Of a stretch of DNA of 64,000 nucleotides, positions 48,601 through 57,344 are shown piece after piece. How positions within the stretch are numbered: the stretch's first letter is position 1; each line of letters starts with the position of its first letter. The notes beneath the pieces were generated by a model. The model worked only from the letters and a program-made list of their open reading frames with translations, ran no database searches and was not told the origin of the DNA. Both the position numbers and the translations under genes were made by a program. Origin of the DNA: Carposina sasakii. Its lineage: Eukaryota > Arthropoda > Insecta > Lepidoptera > Carposinidae. Location of the stretch: NCBI GenBank assembly GCA_014607495.2, contig CP053155.1, positions 4,774,001 to 4,838,000 on the forward strand, read 5' to 3'.

Positions 48601-51600
48601 CAGTGTGGTTATTGTGAAAATATCTTTATTGAGTCATGGCAGTCTCGACAAACAATATGACAAGGAGATTTCCTTTGATTAATGTAGTACATATCCTCAA
48701 TAAAGTTACCAACTATTCGTTTGGGGGACAAAATAAAATTAAAAGATGCAAGTTTCAAGAAAAATCCTTCATAATAAATAGTAGAATAAGTTTACGTACC
48801 TACTTAGATAGAAAGGGATTCCTTATAAATATTATATTTGTAGAGTCGTCATAAAAAATACATATACATATTTTATAATATATAATATCTTGACTAAGAT
48901 AAAAACACTTCTCCATAATATAATCCGTTAGGATATGGATGATCGTTTCATCATTAAAACATTGTGCTGAGGGATTCAGCTTTGTTTGCCGAGATTTGGC
49001 TTATGTATAGCTATCGGGATGAAAAATAACGTTTCCAATAATGTAATTTCAAAAAGAGATGGTAAAATTCGTCATCCCAGTAATTGACCCGGTGGCTCAG
49101 TGGTAAAAGCGCTGTCACGGAATGCAGAGGTCGTGGGTTCGATTCCCACCCGGGTGAGGAATTTTTTCCATTTCTTTATTAATAATTTTATAACATATTC
49201 TTTATTGTACACACACATATTATAGATAAAAATAACACAATAAAAAAATTGCACTAAGGCGAATTTATCTATATTAGAGAACTCTTCCAGCTACCCAGAA
49301 CAAATCACATCTTTTCGTTTCCATCCCTAATTCTCGCGGCAAATTGCATCCTGTCTTATAAATAATTATATCCAGGCCAACGAGATTGCAATTTGGATTG
49401 CCACGATTTTTCCTTAAAGTAACCTAAACGAATTCCTTGTGCAAATTTAAAAATCATACCATTACTGCTCTACATTTCGACTTTCCCTTTACGAGAGTTG
49501 GTAAAGAAAGGGCGAGTTCGGTTCTTGTCTTGTCTTTTTGACCAATTCGTCCGCGTGGACTATAGAGCGTAGCATACATTATTATGTCTTTCTCCGTACT
49601 CCGAACTATCTATGAATATTTTCAAGAAATTTGGTTGTTTAAATAAAGTTTGAAGATGTAAGAAACTTAATTTCGCATAAGTATAAATATTATTTGGAAG
49701 ACTCGGGATTTTAATCCTAGAATTTTCAAATCACTGCTTGATTATAATGAGTCAAATATGCAGTCATTATTTTTCTTATGTTATGGCTTCCTTTGCTAAT
49801 GCAGTGAGTTTGTGACTACCTTAGCAATCCCTAACCTTGAATGTTACGAAACCTATAGGTACTAACAGGACGGCAGGCAGTCTATTAGAATGCCTAACTT
49901 TCTCTAGACCGGTAGTAATATCTCGTTGTATGCATAAGATAAACGAACTTGAATACAGTGTTGCCAACCCACATCCAATGTTGCCCCCGAGATTTTTGAA
50001 TCTTACCCCTAAAACGATTAAATTCCAACTTTAAAATGTGGACATACACATAGAAATAGCGTCATCGCCATCGGAACTACTCTATGAAACGGACAATATA
50101 CGTTGAGTCGCTGTACCCGTAAAAAAAACCCTAAAAAATTCTGCCCCTAAAAGTCCCCCTAGTTATTTTTTTTTCCCTAAATTTAGAGGTAAAACCCCTA
50201 AGTTGTCACCACTGCTTGAATATTGCACCTAAGCTATAGGTAATTCGCTTGCGGTGCCTGTAATAAAATAAAGTGATTAACATTCGAATTCAAGTAAAAT
50301 AAGTCGCTATTAAATGTGTAATAATTATTAATTAAAATGTTTACACCATCGAATAAGGAAACCCCTTACATACATGGCTGTATTCCCGATATGGGATGGG
50401 GTAGTCAGAACTAAGATCATAAAGGGGCCAGACGTAAATGATCAGCAGAGGTCGGAATTAGGTAGAGTCATTTATGTACTTGCACTGATTTCATACAGCG
50501 AAAGAATAAAGTGGATATGCCTCAAATTCCGGTATTAATTTTAAAGAGCAGAAATTTTATGTTAATTGTCTATCACTGAGGGTTTTATTATTATTTATTT
50601 GTAATATTGTTGGCCACACGGGATTGTCCATTAGAAATCCTGGGAAGGTCCACATTAATATCAACATTTCGATGCAAGTACATAAATGACTCTACCTAAT
50701 TCCGAGTTCTGATGATCAGTGATAAGTTGCTAGCCTTTCGCTTGAGAGAATGCCGCACTGGTCGACTCTTACGACATGCACGGAAAGAGATGCAGCTGAT
50801 GTACTCTAGTAAAGCCCCGCATCAGCACAGAACCATCTTGCCATAGCATAAATTCGCAAATAATGTGTATATGTACTGTTACTAGCCCAAACATCATTGA
50901 AATATGGTCAATGATTAAATCTTAATGCCTCAATACATCATAACATAATATACAAGACCGGTTACACACATCCACCAATTCTCTGCCAACATTAAAGAAC
51001 AAACACATAAACCCATTGATGGCATGTTGTGTAACACCTTTATAAAATGCGCACACGTCTACTAACAGCTGACTAATGATTATAATAAAGTAATCTTGTT
51101 CCAATGTCGAGAGAAAGTGGGCTAGACGCTGCGTCTGCGCAGATAGATGCGTTTTTAAGTTATCGTAAGTAAATAGTAAATTTATCAGACGATCTACAGT
51201 AAAATAAGTAACTAGACGATTATATCCTGTTCTACCTAGAAAAACAAAATTTAATAATAGGCACTGCTACAACATATTAATCCAAGCTTCCGATAGGCAT
51301 GCACTGTCTTTGCCGTCTCTGCGTTATTCATAATTTATCAACGACTATATGCGTTCGCTAGGATTCTAGATTTTCACTACCGAAGGATTTAAAGTTTTAG
51401 GTCAGTGCGTCTACACTTACCTGAATTTATATTATTCGCCCGTGATCAAGAGAAAATGTAGAGAACTCTACCTATATATTACGCGTAGTCATTTACTAAA
51501 ATATACGTTTTCACATTTCAGGCTAACTGGTTCAAGGCGCAGCAGTATTGCAGGTTCCACGGCATGCACCTCGCCTCCATATCCTCGCAGGAGGAGAACG

Positions 51601-52288
51601 ACAAGCTGGAGAAATACGTCAAAGATTCAGGTGAGGGAATACTTAACAGAAATTGTATCTAACTCTCATTACCTACCCACTCGCAATTTCTGGTTTGTTC
51701 ATTAATATGAAATACACTACTCTATTAAAATTTAAAATATTTTTTCTTTGTGCATCTTTTAGCTTACTGCAGTGCAGTGTATTTGTATGACTGATGATGA
51801 TAGCTTGAAGGGTTTTCCTATATTTACCTATGTGGCGCCGAAGCTCCAATATGGAATGCGGCTAGGGGCCAACAGAAAATACTTACTATTTATAGAATGG
51901 CTGGCAGGGATTATATCCCAGCAGCATCCTGCATTAACTAAGCATAATCCACTGGGATGGATACCTCCAAAAGAACCCAGTGGTATATGTGGCCAGATCA
52001 CCAAACCCATCGTTAAACTTCTATTTATAAATTCCAGGGTATGGCCGCGAGCACTTCTGGACTTCCGGAACTGACCTGGCCGAAGAAGGCAACTTCTTCT
52101 GGCTAGCCAATGGCAGGCCGCTGACATTCGTGAACTGGAACGCAGGGGAACCCAACAACTTTCGCTACGAGAACGGAGAAGAGGAGAACTGTCTGGAACT
52201 TTGGAATAGGGACGATAAGGGGCTGAAATGGAACGATTCCCCTTGCTCGTTTGAAACATACTTCATCTGTGAAGTTCGATCGGATTGA
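33551..52288 (+). CDS. secreted C-type lectin, five coding exons, 219 residues
   Basis: Join 33551-33662, 33931-34017, 45191-45291, 51522-51630 and 52038-52288. All junctions are GT-AG with phases 1, 1, 0, 1 that chain without a break, totalling 660 bases with the stop. Residues 1-22 look like a signal peptide (core VYVILLMSWIV). Residues about 68-216 form one C-type lectin domain: WFKAQQYC at 103-110, EPN at 174-176, ENCLEL at 186-191, WND at 201-203 and Cys 206 and 214. The four canonical cysteines (110-214 and 188-206) are present. EPN plus WND is the calcium-dependent mannose-type set, so sugar binding is likely intact. Two further cysteines at 68 and 71 form an unusual CTSC. It resembles conserved single-domain insect lectins, perhaps Drosophila CG9134, but that match is from memory. 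Exons 3-5 are near certain; exons 1-2 rest on splice phase and the signal peptide. Confidence 0.85.
33931..34017 (+). CDS. lectin exon 2 (linker)
   Basis: The acceptor TGTTTTATTTTAG and donor AAA/GTAATA bound 87 bases whose phase matches exons 1 and 3. It encodes a polar linker (GQDEDSRRSQYKRLYAHAQE) with no known domain. Confidence 0.65.
34018..35060. other. lectin intron 2, first part, no exon seen
   Basis: AT-rich. An inverted family G fragment is at about 34628-34705 (TGCATCTCTTTCCGTGC). Confidence 0.45.
35064..35365 (+). repeat. family F dispersed repeat, near full length
   Basis: It runs from ACTAGTGGACGCCCGCGACT through GTCCGCGTGGACTACAG, AAGTGGGACCTGTCACAATA and CATCGAAATCAGTTCAG to a TTTTATTATATGTATAG end. 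The copy at 57832-58100 is the same sequence inverted. Confidence 0.7.
35597..36135 (-). pseudogene. BEL/Pao integrase part, after a stop and truncated
   Basis: This is the same reading frame as the upstream gag-pol, separated by a single TAG at 36136-36138. It carries integrase blocks: RDRYWPVGGRN, CSVCVRF, the first catalytic Asp in VGIDFAGPF, and the second in IFCDNGTNF. Homology stops after PHFGGLFEAGVKS; the last 14 or so residues are read from unrelated flanking DNA. The third catalytic residue is probably the Glu of FEAG, just inside the end. Confidence 0.85.
36136..40233 (-). pseudogene. BEL/Pao gag-pol polyprotein, 1365 codons to a stop
   Basis: Domain order follows the BEL/Pao family. 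A gag region covers residues 1 to about 350, with PNFDGTYYKWLEFRD near 150. Cys/His zinc-knuckle units lie at about 350-415 (CSLCSGQHRIYEC, CKNCLRTGHKTHYC). The aspartic protease motif LLDSGSQCS is near 472. Reverse transcriptase spans about 740-920, with YVDDLLTG near 883. An RNase H-like part has CFCDASQRAYGACIY near 1050. The integrase zinc-binding segment starts around 1340. The frame is open over 4.1 kb apart from the terminal stop, which means the insertion is fairly young. The first ATG, at 40233, suits the family's usual amino end. It acts in particle assembly and reverse transcription in intact copies. Confidence 0.9.
40234..41469 (-). other. BEL/Pao leader between primer site and gag
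   Basis: About 1.2 kb of non-coding element sequence. Only short frames are present. No further motif was recognised. Confidence 0.6.
41470..41487 (-). other. primer-binding site, complementary to tRNA-Arg 3' end
   Basis: The plus strand reads GTCCTGTCACGGTCGCCA, which matches the 3' end of an insect arginine tRNA plus CCA as I recall it. On the element strand this starts TGGCGACC, eight bases after the LTR end, where a primer site belongs. Confidence 0.8.
41496..41918 (-). repeat. 5' LTR of the BEL/Pao element, 423 bp
   Basis: On the element strand it begins TGTTCTGACACC and ends CGTAACGAACA, so the termini are the inverted TGTTC and GAACA. The downstream end is fixed by the primer site; the upstream end is inferred from the inverted termini, since no second LTR is available to compare. 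Confidence 0.65.
41925..43449. other. lectin intron 2, middle part
   Basis: AT-rich without exon. The only structure noted is the short 20-bp tandem repeat at 42455-42514. Confidence 0.45.
42455..42514. repeat. three-copy 20-bp tandem repeat
   Basis: The unit is GTGCAATGTGCACTATTTAG, at 42455, 42475 and 42495 with one or two changes, then a GTGCAAATGCACCTGCAC end. Each unit contains a TGTGCA/TGCAC near-palindrome. Units abut with no spacer, so it is not a CRISPR array. Confidence 0.8.
43450..43811 (+). mobile_element. family M1 MITE, about 362 bp
   Basis: The ends are TACAGGGTGTTTTTTAGTTA and ACATCCTGTA. The interior has CATCAAATAAAGTAAGTTTA and AAAAATGATCGTGATGATGA. It is in the opposite orientation to the 21946 and 32878 copies. 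Confidence 0.75.
43820..44990. other. lectin intron 2, last part
   Basis: AT-rich, no exon or named repeat seen. Confidence 0.4.
44993..45113 (-). repeat. family G fragment, inverted, before lectin exon 3
   Basis: CTAGCAACTTGGCAC, TACTAAACATGTCTGTAGG and TTCTGGCTACCGCATTTCGG are inverted and diverged versions of family G lines. It ends about 78 bp before the exon. Confidence 0.55.
45191..45291 (+). CDS. lectin exon 3 (start of lectin domain)
   Basis: A strong acceptor (CATCTTTTTCCTTTGCCTTCAG) and a perfect donor (AAG/GTAAGT) bound 101 bases. It encodes CTSCNDDELGVTRW and on to KRYYLGIFFK, the first strand region of the lectin domain. Confidence 0.9.
45298..45437. repeat. family S head fragment joined to inverted family G piece
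   Basis: GGCCGCGTGGTGCCGGCAGA starts immediately after the GTAAGT of the exon 3 donor and breaks off after about 25 bp. An inverted family G piece with CAGGCGAAAAGCTAGCAAC and GGCTACCCCATTTCGAGAA follows. Confidence 0.65.
45440..46496. other. lectin intron 3, first part
   Basis: No exon seen. A GC-richer patch at about 46210-46390 has a short frame but no splice or family support. Confidence 0.4.
46497..46672 (+). mobile_element. non-LTR retrotransposon 3' end with AAATA tail
   Basis: This is nearly the same sequence as 4430-4580, including TTTATGGTTTTCACGTTATC and GGGTGAATAAATAAATAAAT. Only the 3' untranslated end is present, so it is a severely 5'-truncated copy. Confidence 0.8.
46680..48870. 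other. lectin intron 3, middle part
   Basis: Apart from the RTE-tailed repeat, it holds a weak family F piece at about 47875-47975, a family G fragment at about 47975-48050 and an M2-like end at about 48300-48375 (TTTTGTTACACTC). No exon. Confidence 0.4.
47674..47850 (-). repeat. RTE-tailed repeat of a second type
   Basis: The tail ATCATCATCATTTACAGCC and AGTCCACTGTTGGACATAGG match the 3' end of the RTE LINE, but the rest (GGGTCCCATATAAGTTC, GCTCGCGGTGCACCCTGCAG) is not RTE sequence and differs from family S. It could be another SINE using the RTE tail. Confidence 0.5.
48871..49193 (+). mobile_element. family T tRNA-bearing repeat, best copy
   Basis: About 210 bp of unique sequence (CTGAGGGATTCAGCTTTGTT and so on) is followed at about 49083-49156 by a tRNA-like stretch: ACCCGGTGGCTCAGTGG, with an A-box-like segment, and GGTTCGATTCCCACCCGGGT, with a B-box and a 3' acceptor arm pairing 6 of 7 with the 5' arm. 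The tail is GAGGAATTTTTTCCATTTC ending in TTATTAATAATTTTATAA. The tRNA part lies near the 3' end, not at the 5' head as in usual tRNA-derived SINEs. The anticodon arm is degenerate. Confidence 0.75.
49195..50379. other. lectin intron 3, later part
   Basis: No exon seen. A family F fragment is at 49543-49565. A line at 50040-50095 recurs in the FAM135 leader at about 62058-62110. Confidence 0.4.
50380..50840 (+). repeat. family G repeat split by a hAT-like MITE
   Basis: The left part 50380-50445 (GGGGTAGTCAGAACTAAG) and the right part 50712-50840 (GATAAGTTGCTAGCC, GTCGACTCTTACGACATGCA) are consecutive pieces of one family G copy, interrupted by the element at 50446-50711. Confidence 0.7.
50446..50711. 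mobile_element. hAT-like foldback MITE, 266 bp, 8-bp TSD
   Basis: It is flanked by ATGATCAG at 50438-50445 and 50712-50719. The terminal repeats are 39 bp with two mismatches, beginning CAGAGGTCGGAATTAGG on the left; the inner 32 bp (50453-50484 and 50673-50704) are perfect. CAG ends and an 8-bp duplication point to hAT. No ORF. Confidence 0.9.
50845..51520. other. lectin intron 3, end part
   Basis: AT-rich, no exon or named repeat. Confidence 0.45.
51522..51630 (+). CDS. lectin exon 4
   Basis: The acceptor TTTTCACATTTCAG and donor TCAG/GTGAGG bound 109 bases. It encodes ANWFKAQQYCRFHGMHLASI and the helix that follows, classic lectin-domain sequence with the first conserved cysteine. Confidence 0.95.
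52038..52288 (+). CDS. lectin exon 5 (calcium and sugar site, stop)
   Basis: The acceptor AAATTCCAG precedes 251 bases ending in TGA at 52286-52288. It encodes the WLANGRPLTFVNW strand, GEPNN, EENCLELW and KWNDSPC. GC content is clearly above the flanks. The open frame on the opposite strand across this exon is a shadow. Confidence 0.95.
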
Positions 52289-53005
52289 CGAAATTGAGAT
52301 ACTGACTTTAGGTGTTGCGTAAGTAAGAAAAGCGCTGAAATAAGGGGGGGTAGGGTCTTGACCTCTTGAGGTTCGTGCTTGCCCCACTGTTATCCACAAA
52401 AATCGGTAGTGTATCCAGCCAGTTACAAGTTAACAAACCTACAAGTTTTTCGAGAGAAATATGAAAGTTTATCATTGTTAAATCATGGTTGATGCCATTT
52501 GTGTGATAGGTAGGGTATTGACGACCTGCACTCTTCTTGCTTGACGCTTAGGATACAATGCAATACAATAAGTTTAAGTGTTAGGTTTTGTCGCAAACAA
52601 ATATGTTACTTAAAAATGCAGTAAAATTAAGATTGTCATCCTGTGGGTATAATATAATACTAGTACAAGTAAAAATACCATGAAAATAATGTCAGTTACA
52701 GTGAAATTTTGCATTTTCATTTACATAAAACGTTGTATTTATTACGCATTTTAAATTAGAAAGATTCACTTTCATCCATAATAAGTACCTTTATTGGAAC
52801 GTTAATTTGATTTTTGTAAGGCAAGCAAGATATTTTTTAAAGTATATTACATCTGTGTAACATATTTGTGATGAATATTTTTATACTGTTTCATACGAAT
52901 ATCTACGTTCCAAATTATAACAGGCTGTAATTATTAGTTATAACCTTTTTGAGATGCACGTTTGTCGTTATGTCATTGTTTCTAACTTTCGCCCCAAATT
53001 TTTTG
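52289..53005. other. lectin 3' region, no further exon
   Basis: AT-rich 3' flank. A single end of the GGGGTAAGCACGAACCT MITE family is at 52368-52390. No single polyadenylation signal could be chosen with confidence. Confidence 0.4.
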
Positions 53006-53012
53006 TTATTTT

Positions 53013-53112
53013 CAAGCGTTAGAGCGGCTGGCACGGTTTGCAGTGGTCGTGGGTTCGATTCCCACTCGGGTGAAGAAATTTTTCCATTTCTTTATTAATA
53101 ATTTTATAACGG
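53013..53112 (+). mobile_element. family T repeat, 5'-truncated copy
   Basis: The tRNA-like part survives from AGCGTTAGAGCGGCTGGCAC through GTGGGTTCGATTCCCACTCG, followed by the family tail TTTTTCCATTTCTTTATTAA and ATAATTTTATAAC. The upstream half of the family is missing. Confidence 0.7.
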
Positions 53113-53506
53113 ATACTGTATGAAGCATTATAAGTGTATAATTAAATTATGAGTAATAAAAGGTCAGTACAAGTAGCGTGTATAAATAATACATTTAGTA
53201 TACGTTTATTTATTATTGCTTATGTCGGAAATGTACACATATGAATTATGGAAAATCTATCACTGCCTTTTGGATCTTACTGCCGTAAGCTTAAGATTCA
53301 AACTGACACTATGTGTCGATAGTCAAATGTAGATGATAAATGAAAATAGTTACCTTAGAATTAATTGTAAGTTTTTAATTTTAAGTATAATAAAATGGTG
53401 ATTTTTTTAAAATGTTAATTTATTTTGTCCATTAGCCACAGCTAAGAAGATATCTACTCGATTTCTGTCTATCTATTCTGCATTTTGGGCACGCTACCTG
53501 ATAAGG

Positions 53507-53765
53507 CCGCGTGGTGCCGGCAGAATAGAGTTTGTACCACCCCCGCCTGCCCATAGGTATCGTACGAGACGAATAAGGGTTTCCGGGAGGTGGGCAGCAG
53601 CACCTCCCGTACTGACAACATAGTCCGAAAATCACACTGCGGTCACCAACCCGCCTGCCCAGCGTGGTGATTATGGGCAAAACCCCCTGTGGCAGTAGCC
53701 TTGTGTCTTGCCCTGGGGGAGGCCTACGTCCAGCAGTGGACTGCAATAGGCTGAAGAAGAAGAAG
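53507..53765 (+). mobile_element. family S SINE, full length, 11-bp TSD, GAA tail
   Basis: It is flanked by ACCTGATAAGG at 53496-53506 and 53766-53776. The head and interior match the other copies, but the tail is GAAGAAGAAGAAG in place of TGATGA units. Minus-strand frames here derive from the SINE. Confidence 0.85.
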
Positions 53766-53779
53766 ACCTGATAAGGTAG

Positions 53780-54457
53780 ATCAGCTGACCATCCTGTAAA
53801 AATTTGAATGGTCAACTGTCCTTTCATGGTACGCCATAGCCCTAAGTAGTTTTAAGTTAGTTAATACGAGTAGATATTCTAAATTTTCTATGATCTGGTT
53901 ATTGAATAAATGTCTTTTTTCTGGAATACCCATAAGTAAATAGATACCACAATATTCTTACCAATGTATATTTTTTTTAATCTATCTATTTTTTACCTTA
54001 TTAAATCTGCGAAATTCAAAGTGCCAAGAGGATTTTGCTTTTGTTCCGAAGTTTTCAAAAATAACGGTTGAAAAACCCAGTACCTAAACAAGGCACAATA
54101 ATGGATAACAACATAAAGTTTCTAAAATCTTAGAAAAGCAGGTTTCCACATACATATTTCATCCAAAAACGAAGAGCCACCACAGGAAACTTCATGCACA
54201 GGCGTGCACGTCACTACCTACAAGCGTATTCAAATGAGCTCTTCAAACGGAAGAGGTCCACTTCATATTACACGTTACAGCTGTGTTACAAAGGAAATAC
54301 GAGTATCTATACAAAAGCATGATAAAATAACCAGGATTGAAAAAAACTTACCTTATATGGGCTGCTCTGATCCGGAGATATCATTGCCTACATACCCATA
54401 ATAGGTACCTAGTTATTATTAATTATATTTTCTTTGGAAAACATAGCTTAATAAATA
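53780..54457. other. intergenic stretch, no gene seen
   Basis: AT-rich sequence with no recognisable feature. Confidence 0.45.
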
Positions 54458-54472
54458 ACACTTCAAGTATTA

Positions 54473-54508
54473 TAAAATTATTAATAAAGAAATGGAAAAA
54501 ATTCCTCA
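54473..54508 (-). mobile_element. 36-bp family T tail insertion with 12-bp TSD
   Basis: CTTCAAGTATTA at 54461-54472 and 54509-54520 brackets the inverted family T tail (AATAAAGAAATGGAAAAAAT within). Only the 3' tail was inserted. Confidence 0.8.
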
Positions 54509-54557
54509 CTTCAAGTATTATTAATCCCTTTTTATAGTAACTTAATAACATCTATTC

Positions 54558-54660
54558 TCTTAGGCGATAAGCTAGCAACTTGTCTGTGGTATGCTATAGC
54601 TGGATTCTTTTATGATACTCTAGTTCCGGCTACCACATTTCCAAAACACAGCCGTGTGTG
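54558..54660 (-). repeat. family G fragment, inverted
   Basis: GGCGATAAGCTAGCAACTTG and CCGGCTACCACATTTCC match family G inverted. The middle is diverged. Confidence 0.55.
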
Positions 54661-54669
54661 TGTATGAAC

Positions 54670-56490
54670 GTAATAACATCCAAATGTACGAAATAATTAT
54701 ACTAAACCAGATTCTTGGACCAGTATGCAGATTGTTGATTACGTAGATATACAACCAATAAATATCTTTAGCATAGGTCGAATTGGTCAAAGACCCATGA
54801 CCTATGCAGGTGACTTTAAAGGTGACCATGTTGTTAACGTAATATTATTAAACACGCACGTTTTTCATAGTACCAATAGGAATTATAAATTTGAAAGTGA
54901 CCTTATAACATGTGACCTAGGGTAAGCACGAAGCATTTTACGCCCTAACGTTACGCTATCGGCAGGATTTGATAATGTAACAATTATTACTATAGTACAT
55001 AGATATATAGTTATTTCCAAGAGTAGGAACATGGCTTTCCTCATTAAAATCTATTTTTTTTCTTAAATAGGTACCTGTTTCTTGCGACTCCGCCCTCATA
55101 TTCCACTCATAATAGCAGTTCTAAGGTATTTTCTTGTAAAAAAAATCCTGGAAAGAGCTTTTATGCCCACTCTCTAGCATTTTCTAGATGCAGCCGAGTG
55201 CAGGTTGATGAAGTTGGTGAGGGTGGGATTTTCAGGAAGTTTGTGTACCTATTTTTAAGAAGCTTTTAAAATAACAAACTACATTTTCATAACTTATTTT
55301 TTGTATCATAGCTTATAAAACAAACACTATATGTACCTACTAAAAGAATTGTCCGCTCAGTGATAAAATGTTATGTTACATTAGGGACACCTGTTTCTTG
55401 GCTTACGTTAAGGTTATTTTATAACTAGCATAATTATTTTGTTGTGCTGTTTGGTGTTCTAAATGAAATAAATAAAATAAGTTCAAGAAGGTGATAATAA
55501 TTGGTAAGTAACCATTTTAATAAGCTCTCTTCTATGACAAAGAAGAAAGAAAACGTATCAGGTATCCGCTCTGATACAGCGGAACCATTTTCTTTAGCCC
55601 AATCCATAATAATGCGTTTCATTTAGTTACCATAACACTAAAAAGTACATCATCAATTTGGTTTAGCCGCATTTTTGCAAGACGGATAGAGGCGGGACAC
55701 GATATCATACTGAGGTCAGTGATATAAGTCCCTCTCTAAGTATTCGTGGATATAAATTTCCGTATTGGCTCGGTGGAAACTGCAATATCCCGTGTTAATT
55801 TAATCGTTGCAGTAAACCGAGGCACATCCGACCCTCTCAGGTAGATTTCTGCACTTTTGGTACTTTAAATAAACGCTACAATCTCACACGTCACATATAT
55901 TATGATTTATGCTAAGGTGTAACAACTAATTCACATCAGAATGAAAATCATCAAATTCATTTTTCAAGATTACACAACCTGAGTTGTTTAAGAATTTACT
56001 ATAAATACTATTAATCTGTAGGTATAATGATTGTAGGTACAGACAGATAGCATTTTCACAGAGTTTGCTGGGACAATTACATGTCATTAAGTATCCCTGC
56101 ATGATCTATTTCGAAAAAGCCACATATGTGAGGTGAGTTATAGCTGCAACCCCTTAAAATACAGGAAACAAGTATGTACAGGCTACGTGGATATTTTTTT
56201 AATATCAGAGATTATTTCTTTAATAACGCACCAATATAACCTCTCCGAGGTACGAGTATATAATCCAGGATAAGAAAAATGGCTAACAAAATCGTCCAAA
56301 TACATTCGTACAAAAGAATAAGGTAGTTCCCTGCAATAGGTATTTGTATAAAAATTATCATAAAAAGCAATATAGAGTAATAAAATTATAATGCTATGTA
56401 TTTATGGTCTGTTTACATGCTACCTTATTCAACACTGAAATTGTTCTGGATAGATTTTTTAGGTTAACTTAGGTATAGTACCTACTCGTA
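54670..56490. other. intergenic stretch, no gene seen
   Basis: A single end of the 124-bp MITE family is at about 54914-54965. No exon or RNA gene was found. Confidence 0.4.
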
Positions 56491-56494
56491 TCTA

Positions 56495-56909
56495 TACAGA
56501 ATGTTTTTTTGTTGCCACCCTTAACGAAGGGTACGTACTCTATACATCAAATAAAGTAAGTTTATGCCAAAAAAAATGCTGGGAAACTATGTAAATCCTT
56601 TTGAAATTTTTTTTTTAATTACTTGAACAATATAATTTTTTTATTTTACTTGATCGGGCGAAATTTATAGTGTCCAGGGTTTATACTAGTTTTATCATAG
56701 ACAGACATTAAATATTTCTCGTGAAAAAGTCTTGCTACGCGCGTCTATGTGCATTTATGCAGAAAAACGCAGTCTATTTACTCAACTTTGGACCCTAATA
56801 TCTTGGGAACCAGACACTTCACAGGTATGCTTCCATGGAGAAAAATGATCGTGATGATGAGGAGATTCCGTAGTTTTCGGGAACGTTAACAACCAAAAAT
56901 CATTCTGTA
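56495..56909 (+). mobile_element. family M1 MITE, about 415 bp
   Basis: TACAGAATGTTTTTTTGTTG starts it and AATCATTCTGTA ends it. The interior matches the 43450 copy with an extra AT-rich stretch. Confidence 0.7.
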
Positions 56910-57344
56910 TATTAACTTTAGTTTTACTCGTAGCTAGGCGCTTTTAAGACAAACATTTGAAAAAGTCGTATGCAAATTATACCCCATATTTTATGTACCT
57001 AAAGTAAAATGCACAGGATTGTATCTTTTTTTGGGGTAGTCTAAGTCCTCTTAAGTGTAATACCTAAGTAAGTTACACAGGAACTTTAAGCCGAATAAAA
57101 ATACGTCTCTAGAAAACCATAATGAAATAAGCAGGTTCCTAGGCTGTGGTACCCAGTTGTGTAGTCTACTATAAGACAAACCTGTAGCTGAAATTAGGTA
57201 GTAGTAAAATATTATTTCAGCAAATAATAACTATTTGGTATCAGGGACGACAACCCGATTCAAAACACCAAACCTATTGCAAACATGGGGACGGGAAATA
57301 TAGGTAGGTAAACGTTATTGCCAAGATTCATTCATACCTATAGA

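Noticed and set aside
49083..49156. Functional tRNA gene
   Set aside because: The A-box- and B-box-like parts and the acceptor arm look good, but the anticodon arm is degenerate and the sequence recurs within a dispersed repeat with a fixed tail.
49072..49254. Minus-strand frame with the peptide VGIEPTTSAF
   Set aside because: This peptide arises from reading the tRNA-like part of family T in antisense. The related frame at 20429-20704 has the same origin.
51828..52259. 143-codon minus-strand protein
   Set aside because: It is antisense to lectin exon 5 and its intron; the sense strand has clear lectin-domain sequence.
53432..53827. 131-codon minus-strand protein
   Set aside because: It lies across a family S SINE; similar frames appear at each family S copy.
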